Positions 51,198 to 60,544 of a DNA stretch of 64,000 nt are shown piece after piece. How positions within the stretch are numbered: position 1 is the stretch's first letter; each line of letters opens with the position of its first letter. The stretch is from Pokkaliibacter sp. MBI-7 (GTDB lineage Bacteria; Pseudomonadota; Gammaproteobacteria; Pseudomonadales; Balneatricaceae). The notes under the pieces are model-generated. The model ran no database searches. It was not told the DNA's origin and saw only the letters and a list, made by a program, of their open reading frames with translations. The DNA lies in contig NZ_JARVTG010000001.1 of NCBI RefSeq assembly GCF_029846635.1, positions 901,001 to 965,000 on the forward strand, in the 5' to 3' direction. The translations under genes were made by a program, and so were the position numbers.

Positions 51198-52394
51198 TCA
51201 GTTCACTTTGAATACGTACTTCAGATAGGTCACGAAGCTTTCATCCAGGCACTGAATCTTGCCCGGTGTATCGGAGATCTTCGCTACGGGCTGACCATTA
51301 CAGGCCGCCATTTTCAGTACGATGTTCATTGGCTCCACCCCGGGAATATCACAGGTGAAGTGGGTACCAATACCAAAGCTGACATCGATGCGGTCACGCA
51401 GGGCACGATAGATTTCCAGCGCTCTGGGTAAGGTAAGGCCATCGGAGAAGGTCAGCGTCTTGGTCCTGGGGTCAATACCCAGCTGCTCATAATGGCTGAT
51501 GGCTTTCTCCGCCCAGATCAGCGGATCACCGGAGTCATGGCGCAAGCCATCAAACAGCTTGGCGAAATACAGATCAAAGTCATTGAGGAAGGCATCCATG
51601 GTGATGCAGTCCGTGAGTGCAATCCCCAGCAACCCGCGGTATTCCCGCACCCAGCAATCCAGCGCCACTTTCTGGCTGTCGATCAGCCGCGGCCCCAGCT
51701 GCTGATGGGCCATCAGCCATTCGTGCGCCATGGTGCCCAGTGGGGTCAGATCCAGCTTACGGGCCAGATGGACATTGCTGGTGCCGACAAAATGGCCGGG
51801 GAAGTCATGCTTCATGCACCGTACCACTTCCTCCTGTACCGGATAGGAAAAGCGCCGCCGGGTGCCGAAATCAGCAATCTTGAAGCCGGCCAGCTCCTCC
51901 TCAGAGGCATGGGTGCGCAGCCAGTCAAACTTGCGGTAAAGCTGTTCACGGGCATCCGCCAGTTGCAGATGGGGGTAGCGATTGCGGTTACGCACTTCAC
52001 TGACGGTCGCCAGAATCGGCACCTCATAGAGAATCACATGCAGCCAGGGGCCTTTCAGGCGAATAACCAGCTGCTCCTTCTCCACGGCCACCTGCACATA
52101 GTCAGGATTGAAGCGGAATAACCCCAGAAAGCGAATAAAGTCAGGCTTGATAAAGCGGATAGCACGCATGAAATCCAGCTGGCCGGGAGAGATTTCCAGC
52201 TTGGCCAGATTGTGAATCTCTGCACGAACTTCATCCACGTACTGCGCCAGATTCTCATCGGTACGGCAGCGAAATTCCCACTCGACTTCGGTATTGGGGT
52301 AGTTATGCAGTACAGCCTGCATCATGGTGAGTTTGTAGAAGTCCGTATCCAGCAGGTTCTGTACGATACGGTCAGCAAAGAGAGTCTCTGCCAC
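51198..52394 (-). CDS. pncB: Nicotinate phosphoribosyltransferase
   Basis: A 398-residue protein matching PncB (about 400 residues in E. coli). It has LLDTDFYKLTMMQAVLHNYP at the N terminus, the phosphorylated-histidine region LDLTPLGTMAHEWLMAHQQL, and the phosphate site GLRHDSGDP followed by TLTFSDGLTLPRA and GTHFTCDIPG. It joins nicotinate and PRPP with ATP hydrolysis in NAD salvage. It appears to stand alone in its transcript. Confidence 0.95.
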   Translation of the reverse strand: MAETLFADRIVQNLLDTDFYKLTMMQAVLHNYPNTEVEWEFRCRTDENLAQYVDEVRAEIHNLAKLEISPGQLDFMRAIRFIKPDFIRFLGLFRFNPDYVQVAVEKEQLVIRLKGPWLHVILYEVPILATVSEVRNRNRYPHLQLADAREQLYRKFDWLRTHASEEELAGFKIADFGTRRRFSYPVQEEVVRCMKHDFPGHFVGTSNVHLARKLDLTPLGTMAHEWLMAHQQLGPRLIDSQKVALDCWVREYRGLLGIALTDCITMDAFLNDFDLYFAKLFDGLRHDSGDPLIWAEKAISHYEQLGIDPRTKTLTFSDGLTLPRALEIYRALRDRIDVSFGIGTHFTCDIPGVEPMNIVLKMAACNGQPVAKISDTPGKIQCLDESFVTYLKYVFKVN

Positions 52395-52458
52395 GCGTTG
52401 TTATCCTGTAGTGAGAATGAGTGGTCAGATAGCAGGAGCTGCAGCTGACAAACGGCCT

Positions 52459-53802
52459 TCACGCTATCACAGATTGGCGTTCTTTGGCTGCATCATTGAA
52501 GGAACGCTCTATCGCCGCCAGCAGGGGCCGCAGCGACTCGGGGGCATCTTTCTGCACCAGATGCAGCAGGCGGCGCAAATCGCGGAAGCGCCACAGCAGC
52601 TCATCGAACATCAGGTCGACCTCTTCCATCTCGGCATAGGCCGGTTGCAGTTTTGCCTGATGAACATGCGACACCCAGCGAATCAGCCCTTCACTGGTCA
52701 TGCCGGAGCGAATCAGCAGATTTTCCAGTGCCAGCCCGGTGGCAGCCAGACTGCGCAGCTGGCGCCGGTTCATCTGATCAACAGGCAGATGCTGATTGAG
52801 ATGGACCACAGAGGCTTCATAGCGTTTGAGGGTCTGAGCCAGTACCAGCAGCTTCGGCAGCCGTTGCAGCAGGTCGGCATCCTCACTATACAGCCGCGGT
52901 GAGCGTATCCCGGCGGTCTTGATCAGGAAACGCGTGGCCTCATAGACCTCGGCGGCGAAGCTGTAATCGTTGACCTGCAATACCGGCAACAGCAGTTGCA
53001 GATCGCTGTTGCGCTTCGGATCGGTAGAGAAGCGAATGGCGTACAGCATGTCGGTGATGGCAACAATCTGCCCCATCAGTGACAGCTCATCAGCAAAACG
53101 GGCTGACGGATAACCGGAGCCATCGCAGCGCTCGTGGTGTTCCAGCACCGCCACCGCAACAGCACGGGGCACACTGCTCATCGACTCCAGACACACCTTG
53201 CCAATCACCACATGGCTCTGAATCGCCCGCCACTCTTCCGGGCTCAGCTCACCGCTTTTATTCACAATGGCCGGATCGATATGCAGCATGCCGATATCGT
53301 GAGCCAGACCAGCGATAAACACCTCCACCGGTTTGGCATCGGGGCGCTGCAGACGGGTGGCAATTGCCAGCCCGAACCAGGCGCAATACAGCGCCTTGTC
53401 ATACTGATCAGGCAGACGCTCACGCAGCACCGTCAGCTTCTGCACCAGCATCGGCAGACGCATCACCCGGTCGCGCGCTTCACGCAGGCTGGCTTCGGTA
53501 ACGTGGCGGCTGAGGCACTGCAAATCCGCAGCGGCTGACCACTGCTTGTCGATATCCGCCAGCAACTGCTCACCGCTGAGGCTGTGCTCAAGGGCAACGC
53601 TTTGCTCCAGTGGTTTACGCAGCTTATGGCGGATCAGCTTTTCCGCCATCTTGCTGCTGATGGACGTTCCCTGTTTAGCCAGCAGAACCCCCTGCTCGTT
53701 ATAGAGATCAGAGGTAGCGACCACCTGATTGGCCTTGTTCACTTCGGCCAGATGATCGACATAAGCATCAACCTGATTCTGCTCGTACTCCAGAGACGAC
53801 AT
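52459..53802 (-). CDS. HD-GYP domain protein (cyclic di-GMP phosphodiesterase type)
   Basis: A 447-residue protein. The N-terminal 100 residues (VDHLAEVNKANQVVATSDLYNEQGVLLAKQG) resemble the DUF3391-like start of some HD-GYP proteins. The core has HDIGMLHIDP (His168, Asp169), QSHVVIGK and EHHERCDGSGYPS (residues 221-233), the HHExxDGxGYP signature. The usual lysine after HDIG is Met172, so activity may be altered. The C-terminal 150 residues are helical and unassigned. The start has GGGAG upstream. The likely role is c-di-GMP breakdown or binding. Confidence 0.85.
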   Translation of the reverse strand: MSSLEYEQNQVDAYVDHLAEVNKANQVVATSDLYNEQGVLLAKQGTSISSKMAEKLIRHKLRKPLEQSVALEHSLSGEQLLADIDKQWSAAADLQCLSRHVTEASLREARDRVMRLPMLVQKLTVLRERLPDQYDKALYCAWFGLAIATRLQRPDAKPVEVFIAGLAHDIGMLHIDPAIVNKSGELSPEEWRAIQSHVVIGKVCLESMSSVPRAVAVAVLEHHERCDGSGYPSARFADELSLMGQIVAITDMLYAIRFSTDPKRNSDLQLLLPVLQVNDYSFAAEVYEATRFLIKTAGIRSPRLYSEDADLLQRLPKLLVLAQTLKRYEASVVHLNQHLPVDQMNRRQLRSLAATGLALENLLIRSGMTSEGLIRWVSHVHQAKLQPAYAEMEEVDLMFDELLWRFRDLRRLLHLVQKDAPESLRPLLAAIERSFNDAAKERQSVIA

Positions 53803-54149
53803 GATTACTCCCTGCATGTCATTGATTGGACGCGGCACTTTGCCGGCAATATCGATTCTGCAGCCAACGTTTTTACACCACTCACCGGGCAACAACCAGC
53901 CCCACCACAACACCTTACTGGCTTCATACGTCAGCAAGCAGCAAAGCGATCGTGACAGCAAAGAGAGTGAGTGGGTCAACTACTAAGCAGAGTCTTGGGC
54001 CAAACACCCGGCTTTTTCAAATGCACGACTTGTGATCGTCCAACTTACCTGCCATGAGCAGGAGGGGTTAGCGCTGCGATGGGTAAAGCTGCAGTATGTC
54101 TTGCGTCGTCAGGCTACGATCAACAGACGGTTAATACGAGGGGAAAAAC
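53803..54149. other. Divergent intergenic region between the HD-GYP and rebB genes
   Basis: 347 bases with the upstream regions of both genes. I see no gene, repeat or clear operator. GAGGGG before the rebB ATG serves as ribosome site. Confidence 0.5.
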
Positions 54150-54479
54150 ATGTCATTTCCTACAGCAGTGAATAGTCAGATTACCGATGCCGTAACCCAG
54201 GCCAACACCAAAGTAGTGGGTGAAGCGCCTGCGATGGCCATGAGTTCGCTCTATCAGGCCATGTCCCACAGCACCGGCATCCTTTACCAGAATGCGGTGC
54301 TTGCCCAGCAACAGCAAACTACGCTGGCTCAGGCTGCCTCCACTCAGGGAGTCATGCAGCTATACAGTGTCGATACCATGGCAGGCGCCGCTGCCACGGA
54401 AAAAGTGGCGCAGGCCGGAGTCTCTGACAACCTCGCCAGTCTGCTGGCGGTATTGCAGGCCATGCAGAACAACAAATAA
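54150..54479 (+). CDS. RebB-like R-body protein
   Basis: A 109-residue protein that I recognise as RebB family: VNSQITDAVTQANTKVVGEAPAMAMSSLYQAMSHSTGILYQNAVLAQQQQ. RebB is a structural subunit of R-bodies, the coiled protein ribbons of Caedibacter and relatives. Here only one reb-type gene is seen; R-body loci usually have several (rebA-D), plus regulators. Whether a lone RebB can polymerise is unknown. It ends at a small hairpin (AACCTCT/AGAGGTT, 54478-54495). Confidence 0.8.
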   Translation: MSFPTAVNSQITDAVTQANTKVVGEAPAMAMSSLYQAMSHSTGILYQNAVLAQQQQTTLAQAASTQGVMQLYSVDTMAGAAATEKVAQAGVSDNLASLLAVLQAMQNNK

Positions 54480-54501
54480 CCTCTCAGCAGAGGTTCTCGA
54501 T

Positions 54502-54536
54502 CAGCTGGCAGCCGTCGTAATAACAGCTGCCAGCTG
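54502..54536. terminator. Hairpin between rebB and the sortase gene
   Basis: CAGCTGGCAG (54502-54511) pairs with CTGCCAGCTG (54527-54536). It lies between convergent genes. No T-run. Confidence 0.5.
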
Positions 54537-54537
54537 C

Positions 54538-55119
54538 TCACACTGCCACACTCACTGCCTCCACCACATACCGCAGTGGCCCGCCCGGGATCAGCGCCTC
54601 AAACGGATAACAGGTAATCAGGGTCAGGCCGTTGCGGTTAGCCGGGATCAGCGGATCTTTACCACTATCGACGATATGAATACGGCTGACACGGTAGCGA
54701 TGGCGCTTCCCTCGCTGGTCAGTCAACTCGATCAGATCCCCCGTCTTCAGCGTTTGCAGCCCACGAAAGTGGGTATCACGATGCCCGCCGATGACAATAT
54801 CACCACCCTGCACTGGCTGCGGGGAGCCTTCTACCAACGCCGGGCCGAAGGCCAGCCCCTCACCGCCCGCGGCATTCATCACATAAAGTGGCCCGGCCAG
54901 TGCGGACCAGTGGATAGCAGCTACCGGCCAGGTATCGGCCCAGGGCCAGGGTTTGGCTGGCTGCCCGCTGGTCAGGCTCTGTTGCCAGGCACTGGCAATC
55001 AGTGCCTGTGCCAGCCAGGCCTTGAGATAGATGCTGCTGGCCTGTGCTCCCAGTACGACTGCGCTCATTAGCAAGAGCCAGAAAGTAAGCCGATATATCC
55101 ATGGCCTGATCCTCAGCAT
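54538..55119 (-). CDS. Class GN (proteobacterial) sortase
   Basis: A 193-residue transpeptidase with an N-terminal membrane anchor (residues 10-27). The catalytic residues are His113 in GGHRDTHFRG, Cys170 in TLITCYPF and Arg183 in GGPLRYVVE. Gram-negative dedicated sortases act on one neighbouring substrate. Its gene overlaps the end of the VIT/VWA protein gene by seven bases. The frame is open to 55203, but the ATG at 55119 starts the anchor. Confidence 0.9.
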   Translation of the reverse strand: MLRIRPWIYRLTFWLLLMSAVVLGAQASSIYLKAWLAQALIASAWQQSLTSGQPAKPWPWADTWPVAAIHWSALAGPLYVMNAAGGEGLAFGPALVEGSPQPVQGGDIVIGGHRDTHFRGLQTLKTGDLIELTDQRGKRHRYRVSRIHIVDSGKDPLIPANRNGLTLITCYPFEALIPGGPLRYVVEAVSVAV

Positions 55120-57296
55120 CCTGCTGGCTCCGTTGTATCCGGGCGCACAGCGATGGCCATCTGCTTTCTGCAGTCCAGACGCTGCTGGCGGCGCTGCAAC
55201 CATGCCACCAGTGCCGCCAGAATCAGCATCGCCGTGGCCAGCATGCTGAGTAGCTCAGCCGGGGTCGCGGTACTGGGAAAGGCCAGACTACTGAGGGGAT
55301 TGCCGAGCGTCATGGTATTGCCAAGTGGCATCAGGTTAGCAATGGCCTGATCCTGACTGCTGGCATCCATGGGTTTGACCGGTTCCTTGTCGACAGCCAC
55401 CAGACTGGTGTAGGGCGTCAGCAGGTGATGTGCCAGCCCCAGCGCCAGTACCTGTGGCCTGATCTCTTCTTCACTGCGGCCTTCGCTCAGGGTGTCGAGC
55501 AGGCTCTCAATCTTCTCCCGTGCCCACAGACTGCCCAGACTGTTATCTGCACTGCTGGCCGCCTGAGCCGACTGCTGCCACGGCTGTATGCCGAGCTTAC
55601 CGCTGACCTCCACTGAGGTGACCGGCTGCTCGCTGCGAAAGGCCATCATCAGTGGCTCACCGGCATAAAGATCAGGCACCCGCTGCGGATACTGCTCGAC
55701 CTGCGCACCCTGTGGCCAGTTCACCACCAGCTCCCGGGCCACCGGTGACTCCAGTTTGTTGAACAGCGCATTCATCTGTGGCGCCACATCATTGGGGTTA
55801 GCGATGTAGGTAAAGGTGCCACGGCCAAACTGGGCCGCCTTGCGCATGAAGTAGGAGTTGGGCGCCGAACCGATCCCCACGGTGAACAGCCGCTTATCAC
55901 CCAGCTGCTGATTGATCAGCTCAAACAGTCGCGCTTCGTCACCGACGGCGCCATCGGTGATAAAGACGATCTGTTGCAAATAGCCCTCCTCGGGTGCCCA
56001 TTGCCGTTCATCACGCTCACGCAGCGCCTGCTGCAGTGCACCGTACATCTCGGTGCCGCCATCAGCATCCAGACCATTGACGAACCGCCGCGCCATCGTC
56101 AGGCCGTACTCATCCGCTGGCCGGGGGTTGGAAAACAGCGGGAAGGTGCTGGAGTTGAACTCAATCACATTGAAGCGATCCTGCGGCGACAGGCGGTCCA
56201 GTGCCAGCTGCAGGGCATCCCGTGCCTGCCGGATCGACTCCCCAGCCATTGAGCCCGAGGTATCAATCACAAAGGTCACTTCCCGTGGCAGCGGTTGCTG
56301 ACGGATCACCGGCGGCATCACCATCAGCAAGCCGTAATGCTGACCCCCCTGCTGCTGGGTAAACAGTGCCGCCTGAGGCTGAGCGGAAGGTTTCGGCGTC
56401 CAGCTCAGGGCCAGATCGTGATCCAGCCGGCTCTGGCCCTCCAGACTAACGTCCACACCCGAGGCGCTGGCCTGCCAGTGAATGGCATCGGTACTGCTGC
56501 TGACACTGTCGAGCGCCAGCCCGGTATCCAGATGCGCACGGAAGGCCAGCTGATGGGTCCTGATCTGTTCACTCTCACCGTCAGGCTCGTTATCACTGCT
56601 CAGCGCGGTCGCGATCTGCGGCGGCGTGATCTTGTCGGCATCAGCCACCACATCAGTGGGTAACGCCCAGCCGTGACCCGACGTAGCCACCTGCTCGAAA
56701 CTGTCAGGCATTTGTGCGAAGCCCGGGATATAGCGCGGCGTCAGGGTGGTGGGAATACGCAGGCTGAACTGCCCGTCGCGATAACTGACCTGATCGACAT
56801 ATTCCAGCTCAACGCTGATGGCCGCGCCCGGCGCCACATTGGCGATCTCGATACTAAACAGATTGGCGCGCTGCTGCTCCACCAGCGCCGCCTGCCTGCC
56901 TTCAGCTTTGGCCTGTTCAAAGGTCTGCCGGGCTTCATCTTTCTCGCGAATCAGCCCTTCGATCTGGCGTTCACCGATCGTCACCAGCAGGCGCCGCACG
57001 GCGGCCTTTTCCGGCAGGGGGAAAACATAGCGGGCATTGGCCCACTGGCTGGAAGGGTTGGAGAAATGCTGGGTTACCTCTGCGCTGAGCTGCATGCCAG
57101 TGACGCTGACATCATAGGCCGTATCCAGCAGGGTCATGGGCTGGCTGACACCCGCAGGCGTCTGCACCAGCATCATGCCGATGCCCGGCTCTTCACGGGT
57201 TTCGGTGGCGTGGGCGGCACTGGCCATGCAGAGAGACAGCAGCAGAACCAGAGGTTTACGGCGAAACGAGGTGAGTAGAGTGGCAGGGGCGTTCAT
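55113..57296 (-). CDS. Marine proteobacterial sortase target protein (VIT and VWA domains)
   Basis: A 727-residue exported protein. The signal peptide spans residues 1-30 (ends ASAAHA). The VIT domain has NARYVFPLPEKAAVRRLLVTIGERQIEGLI and the loop EGRQAALVEQQRANLFSIEIANV. The VWA domain has the MIDAS motif FVIDTSGSMAGES and IVFITDGAVGDE. The C terminus shows LAFPSTATPAE, a likely sortase signal, followed by a membrane span and the basic tail RRQQRLDCRK. It is the substrate of the sortase downstream. AAGGAG stands 7 bases before the ATG. Its function, surface display with metal-dependent binding, is inferred from the domains. Confidence 0.92.
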   Translation of the reverse strand: MNAPATLLTSFRRKPLVLLLSLCMASAAHATETREEPGIGMMLVQTPAGVSQPMTLLDTAYDVSVTGMQLSAEVTQHFSNPSSQWANARYVFPLPEKAAVRRLLVTIGERQIEGLIREKDEARQTFEQAKAEGRQAALVEQQRANLFSIEIANVAPGAAISVELEYVDQVSYRDGQFSLRIPTTLTPRYIPGFAQMPDSFEQVATSGHGWALPTDVVADADKITPPQIATALSSDNEPDGESEQIRTHQLAFRAHLDTGLALDSVSSSTDAIHWQASASGVDVSLEGQSRLDHDLALSWTPKPSAQPQAALFTQQQGGQHYGLLMVMPPVIRQQPLPREVTFVIDTSGSMAGESIRQARDALQLALDRLSPQDRFNVIEFNSSTFPLFSNPRPADEYGLTMARRFVNGLDADGGTEMYGALQQALRERDERQWAPEEGYLQQIVFITDGAVGDEARLFELINQQLGDKRLFTVGIGSAPNSYFMRKAAQFGRGTFTYIANPNDVAPQMNALFNKLESPVARELVVNWPQGAQVEQYPQRVPDLYAGEPLMMAFRSEQPVTSVEVSGKLGIQPWQQSAQAASSADNSLGSLWAREKIESLLDTLSEGRSEEEIRPQVLALGLAHHLLTPYTSLVAVDKEPVKPMDASSQDQAIANLMPLGNTMTLGNPLSSLAFPSTATPAELLSMLATAMLILAALVAWLQRRQQRLDCRKQMAIAVRPDTTEPAGC

Positions 57297-57585
57297 CCAC
57301 AGTCTCCTTGTGCTGGAGGGAGTCGGGCGACAGAGCATCAGCTCTGCGGTTGCCAGTCACTGTAGAAAGAGGCCGTGGGCAGAGCGCGTGGTGAAAACGG
57401 AGCTTGTGTGGGGATTGGATGAAGATGGCAGCACTTCCCCCAGCCACGAGGAGATTCGGTGAAGTCGTGGACAGCCCCCGGCAGCTATGGGAAGGTGGGC
57501 GTCTTCCTGCAACAGCCGCCAGACACCTCGCCGGGCAACGCTGTGCCGGATCTGCATTCAAAGGAATCTGAAGGACCCGCGCTCC

Positions 57586-58350
57586 ATGTCATCGTCACTG
57601 CACATCCTGATTGTCGAAGACGAATCCTCCATTGCCGACACCCTGACCTACGCTCTGGAGAAGGATTACTTTCAGGTCACCTGGCTGGAGACCGCCCAGG
57701 CCGCCATGCAGGCGCTAAATCAGGGCAGCGGTCAGACGCCTTTCGATCTGGTCATTCTGGATGTCGGTCTGCCGGACATGAGCGGCTTTGATGTGCTGCG
57801 CACCCTGCGTCAGCAGTCACAGCTGCCGGTGATCATGCTGACGGCCCGCAGTGAAGAAATCGACCGTATCCTCGGTCTGGAGATTGGTGCCGATGACTAC
57901 GTCACCAAGCCTTTCAGCCCCCGCGAGGTGGTCGCCCGGGTGAAGGCTGTGCTGAAGCGCCTGACCCTGGCCGCCAGCCCGCCGGTCACACCCCGGGCCA
58001 CGGCCGCCGACACCACCTCCCTCAGCACCACCGCAGCGAATGTCCGACGTCATGGCGCCCTGCAGCTCGACAGTGATACCCGGCAGGTGCAGTTTCACCA
58101 GCAGCCTGTGCAACTGACGCTGGCGGAATTCGGTTTGCTGGAGGCTCTGCTGAAAGCCAATGGCCGGGTACTGACCCGCCCGCAGCTGATGGAAAGCATC
58201 TGGACACCCAATCACCCCTCCGATGAGCGGGTGATCGATACCCATATCAAGACCCTGCGCGCCAAGCTGCGGGACATTCATCAGCAGGACGATCCGATCC
58301 AGACCCATCGCGGTGTGGGCTACAGCCTGAAACTGCAGGGCCGTTCATGA
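57586..58350 (+). CDS. creB: Response regulator CreB
   Basis: A 254-residue OmpR-family regulator: the receiver domain has the phosphorylated Asp59 (LVILDVGLP) and the Lys in DDYVTKPFSP. An Ala/Thr-rich linker (about residues 128-150) leads to the winged helix with LTLAEFGLLEALLKANGRVLTRPQLMESIW and VIDTHIKTLRAKL. It is longer than E. coli CreB because of the linker. It is divergent from the sortase-substrate gene and overlaps creC by four bases. Control of the sortase pair is suggested by position only. Confidence 0.87.
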   Translation: MSSSLHILIVEDESSIADTLTYALEKDYFQVTWLETAQAAMQALNQGSGQTPFDLVILDVGLPDMSGFDVLRTLRQQSQLPVIMLTARSEEIDRILGLEIGADDYVTKPFSPREVVARVKAVLKRLTLAASPPVTPRATAADTTSLSTTAANVRRHGALQLDSDTRQVQFHQQPVQLTLAEFGLLEALLKANGRVLTRPQLMESIWTPNHPSDERVIDTHIKTLRAKLRDIHQQDDPIQTHRGVGYSLKLQGRS

Positions 58351-59816
58351 GCAGTCTGTGGCAGCGTCTGCGCCGCTATCGGCCCAGCTTCAGCCTGCGA
58401 CTGTTCTTCGTCTATTTTCTGCTGGCGGGCAGCCTGTGCTGGATCATGCTGCAGAAAGCACTGGATGAGCTGGACCTCAATGTCCGTCAGGTAGCAGAAG
58501 AAACGCTGGTGGATACGGCCAACCTGCTGGCGGCCCAGCTCAGCACCGACCTCGGCAAAGGCACCATCGATTTCACCGCGCTGGACAGCGCCAATCGTGA
58601 GTACCAGCAGCGGCAGCTGCATGCGCAGATCTATCAGGAGCTGAAGCAGCAGCCCGATCTCAATTTTTACGTCACCGATGCCAGCGGCCGGGTGCTCTTC
58701 AATACCAGCGGCCATGACATAGGCGCCGACTATTCACGCTGGCGTGATGTGGCCCTGACGCTGCGTGGCGAATACGGCGCCCGGACCAGCAAGACCGAAC
58801 CGCTGGCGGCAGAGGGCCTCAGCTCCATCATTCATGTGGCCGCACCGATCAGGACGGGTGATCAGATTGTCGGGGTGGTCAGCGTCTACAAACGCATCGC
58901 CCGCTTTGGCGGATTCCTCGCTCATTCCGCCGCCAAGCTGACCCACTACGCCATCATTCTGGGGTTATTGTCGCTGGTGTTCGGCTGGCTGATGAGCTAC
59001 TGGCTGACCCGCTCGACCCACAAGCTGGTCAGCTATGCCCGGCAGCTGGCAACCCATACCCGGGTGACAGCACCGGTGCTGCATGACCGCGAACTGCAAC
59101 AAGTCGCCGCGGCGATGACGGATATGCAGCAACAGCTGGCCGACAAGGATTATGTCGAGCGCTACGTTCACACCCTGACACACGAGCTGAAAGCCCCGCT
59201 GACAGGGCTGCGCGGCGCCACTGAAATTCTGCTGGAGCCCGATGTGCCGCCCGCCCAGCAACGCAAGTTCCTCAGTAATATCAGCCAGCTGACTGAACGC
59301 ATGACAGCGCTGGTGCAACGCCTGCTGGCACTGGCCTCACTGGAAAACCGCCGCACGCTGGGGGATACCCAGACGCTGGCACTCAAGCCGCTGTTCAGCA
59401 CCCTGCTGGATGAGCGCATGCCGCAGATACAGGCCCGGCAGCTGCAGATCGACAGTCAGTCCATGGCAGCTATTGAGGTCAGTGCCGAGCCCTTTTTGCT
59501 GCAACAGGCCATCGCCAACCTGCTCGACAACGCCATCGACTTCTCCCCGGAGGGAGGCTGTATCCGCCTGCAGGCGGGCAAGGATCAACAGGGATACTGG
59601 CTGCAGATCAGCGATGAAGGGCCGGGTATTCCGGCCTTCGCACTGGACAAGATTTATGAGCGTTTCTTCTCGCTGTCACGCCCCGGTGGCCGGTCAAAAA
59701 GTACCGGGCTGGGGCTGAGCTTTGTGCGGGAGATCATGGAACTGCATCGCGGCACCGTCGAGCTGATCAATGCCGCCGAGGGAGGGGTCAGGGCGACCCT
59801 GCGCTGGCCGGCCTGA
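58347..59816 (+). CDS. creC: Sensor histidine kinase CreC
   Basis: A 489-residue kinase with the CreC layout: N-terminal membrane span (18-36), periplasmic sensor with NFYVTDASGRVLFNT, DIGADYSRWRDVALTLRGEYGARTS and a second span (200-220). A HAMP region follows, then the H box THELKAPLTGLRGATEIL (His279), N box LLDNAIDFSPEGG, and ATP lid with GPGIPAFAL and STGLGLSFV. E. coli CreC shares the DYSRWNDVWLTLRGQYGARS stretch, which makes the assignment firm. No creD or creA is adjacent. Confidence 0.9.
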   Translation: MSSLWQRLRRYRPSFSLRLFFVYFLLAGSLCWIMLQKALDELDLNVRQVAEETLVDTANLLAAQLSTDLGKGTIDFTALDSANREYQQRQLHAQIYQELKQQPDLNFYVTDASGRVLFNTSGHDIGADYSRWRDVALTLRGEYGARTSKTEPLAAEGLSSIIHVAAPIRTGDQIVGVVSVYKRIARFGGFLAHSAAKLTHYAIILGLLSLVFGWLMSYWLTRSTHKLVSYARQLATHTRVTAPVLHDRELQQVAAAMTDMQQQLADKDYVERYVHTLTHELKAPLTGLRGATEILLEPDVPPAQQRKFLSNISQLTERMTALVQRLLALASLENRRTLGDTQTLALKPLFSTLLDERMPQIQARQLQIDSQSMAAIEVSAEPFLLQQAIANLLDNAIDFSPEGGCIRLQAGKDQQGYWLQISDEGPGIPAFALDKIYERFFSLSRPGGRSKSTGLGLSFVREIMELHRGTVELINAAEGGVRATLRWPA

Positions 59817-59864
59817 CAACGTGTGCGCAACTGCTGCGTATTAACCTCGCGGTCTGGAGGGGGT

Positions 59865-60332
59865 CTATTCACTGAATGAACTGACCCGCCCGCCGCTGAA
59901 AAACACTTCACGGTACACATCCCCTCGCATATTCAGATACACCCAGTGCGTACCGGTGCTGCGGTCGGGCTTGCCCCAGGCCCGGCGTACCAGTGCCGGG
60001 GTCATCCCCTCCACGACACGGCTGAACTCGGCGTAGGAGCGCATCTCCGGCTCGGTGTATTTGAGCGTCGAATGGCGTCGGCTGCGGGCGGTACTGTGGT
60101 TATCAGGCAGCACCTGATAGCCATAGACCATGCCCTGCTCTTCCGGTACGGGTGTTTCATTGACCACCACACCGGGCTGCACGGTTGACGGCATCACCTT
60201 TTCCACTTCCCCGCAGGGATGATCGGAATAGGTTTTTACGCCATTGACCAGACAGAAATAGATGTCAGCGTGAGCAGGTGGCAAGGCAACCAGGGCCAGC
60301 AGTGCAGCAAGCGTGAAGCGCATAATGTTCAT
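59865..60332 (-). CDS. Exported DUF4124-like protein
   Basis: A 155-residue protein with a signal peptide ending in AHA (residue 22). The mature start DIYFCLVNGVKTYSDHPCGE is the short DUF4124 module (two cysteines, K-x-YSD-x-PC). The C-terminal part, VVEGMTPALVRRAWGKPDRS with THWVYLNMRGDVYREVFF, resembles the SmpA/OmlA-type repeat found in small envelope proteins. The role is unknown. It is convergent with creC. Confidence 0.72.
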   Translation of the reverse strand: MNIMRFTLAALLALVALPPAHADIYFCLVNGVKTYSDHPCGEVEKVMPSTVQPGVVVNETPVPEEQGMVYGYQVLPDNHSTARSRRHSTLKYTEPEMRSYAEFSRVVEGMTPALVRRAWGKPDRSTGTHWVYLNMRGDVYREVFFSGGRVSSFSE

Positions 60333-60466
60333 CCCTGAAGAACGTGGCCGCTATGACCGCGCAGCGGCGGCAAGCAGCAGACAGTACTGAGGCCGTCATC
60401 CCTCATGGATGTCCGGCGCTTATACATCAGACGTTCATGTATCAAGCGTTCATGCATTAAAGACAG

Positions 60467-60497
60467 CAAGGCCGCCAGAAGCAAGCTGGCGGCCTTG
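60467..60497. terminator. Terminator hairpin downstream of the SDR gene
   Basis: CAAGGCCGCCAG (60467-60478) pairs perfectly with CTGGCGGCCTTG (60486-60497); on the minus strand it is followed by CTGTCTTTAA. It ends the SDR transcript. Confidence 0.65.
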
Positions 60498-60544
60498 AGA
60501 GGATGTGAGATTAACGGGTCAGATGCGGTCATTCACCGCCGTGA

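Noticed and set aside
57297..57585. CreB-box (TTCAC-N6-TTCAC) in front of creB and the sortase-substrate gene
   Set aside because: Only isolated TTCAC or GTGAA words are present, not two at the right spacing.
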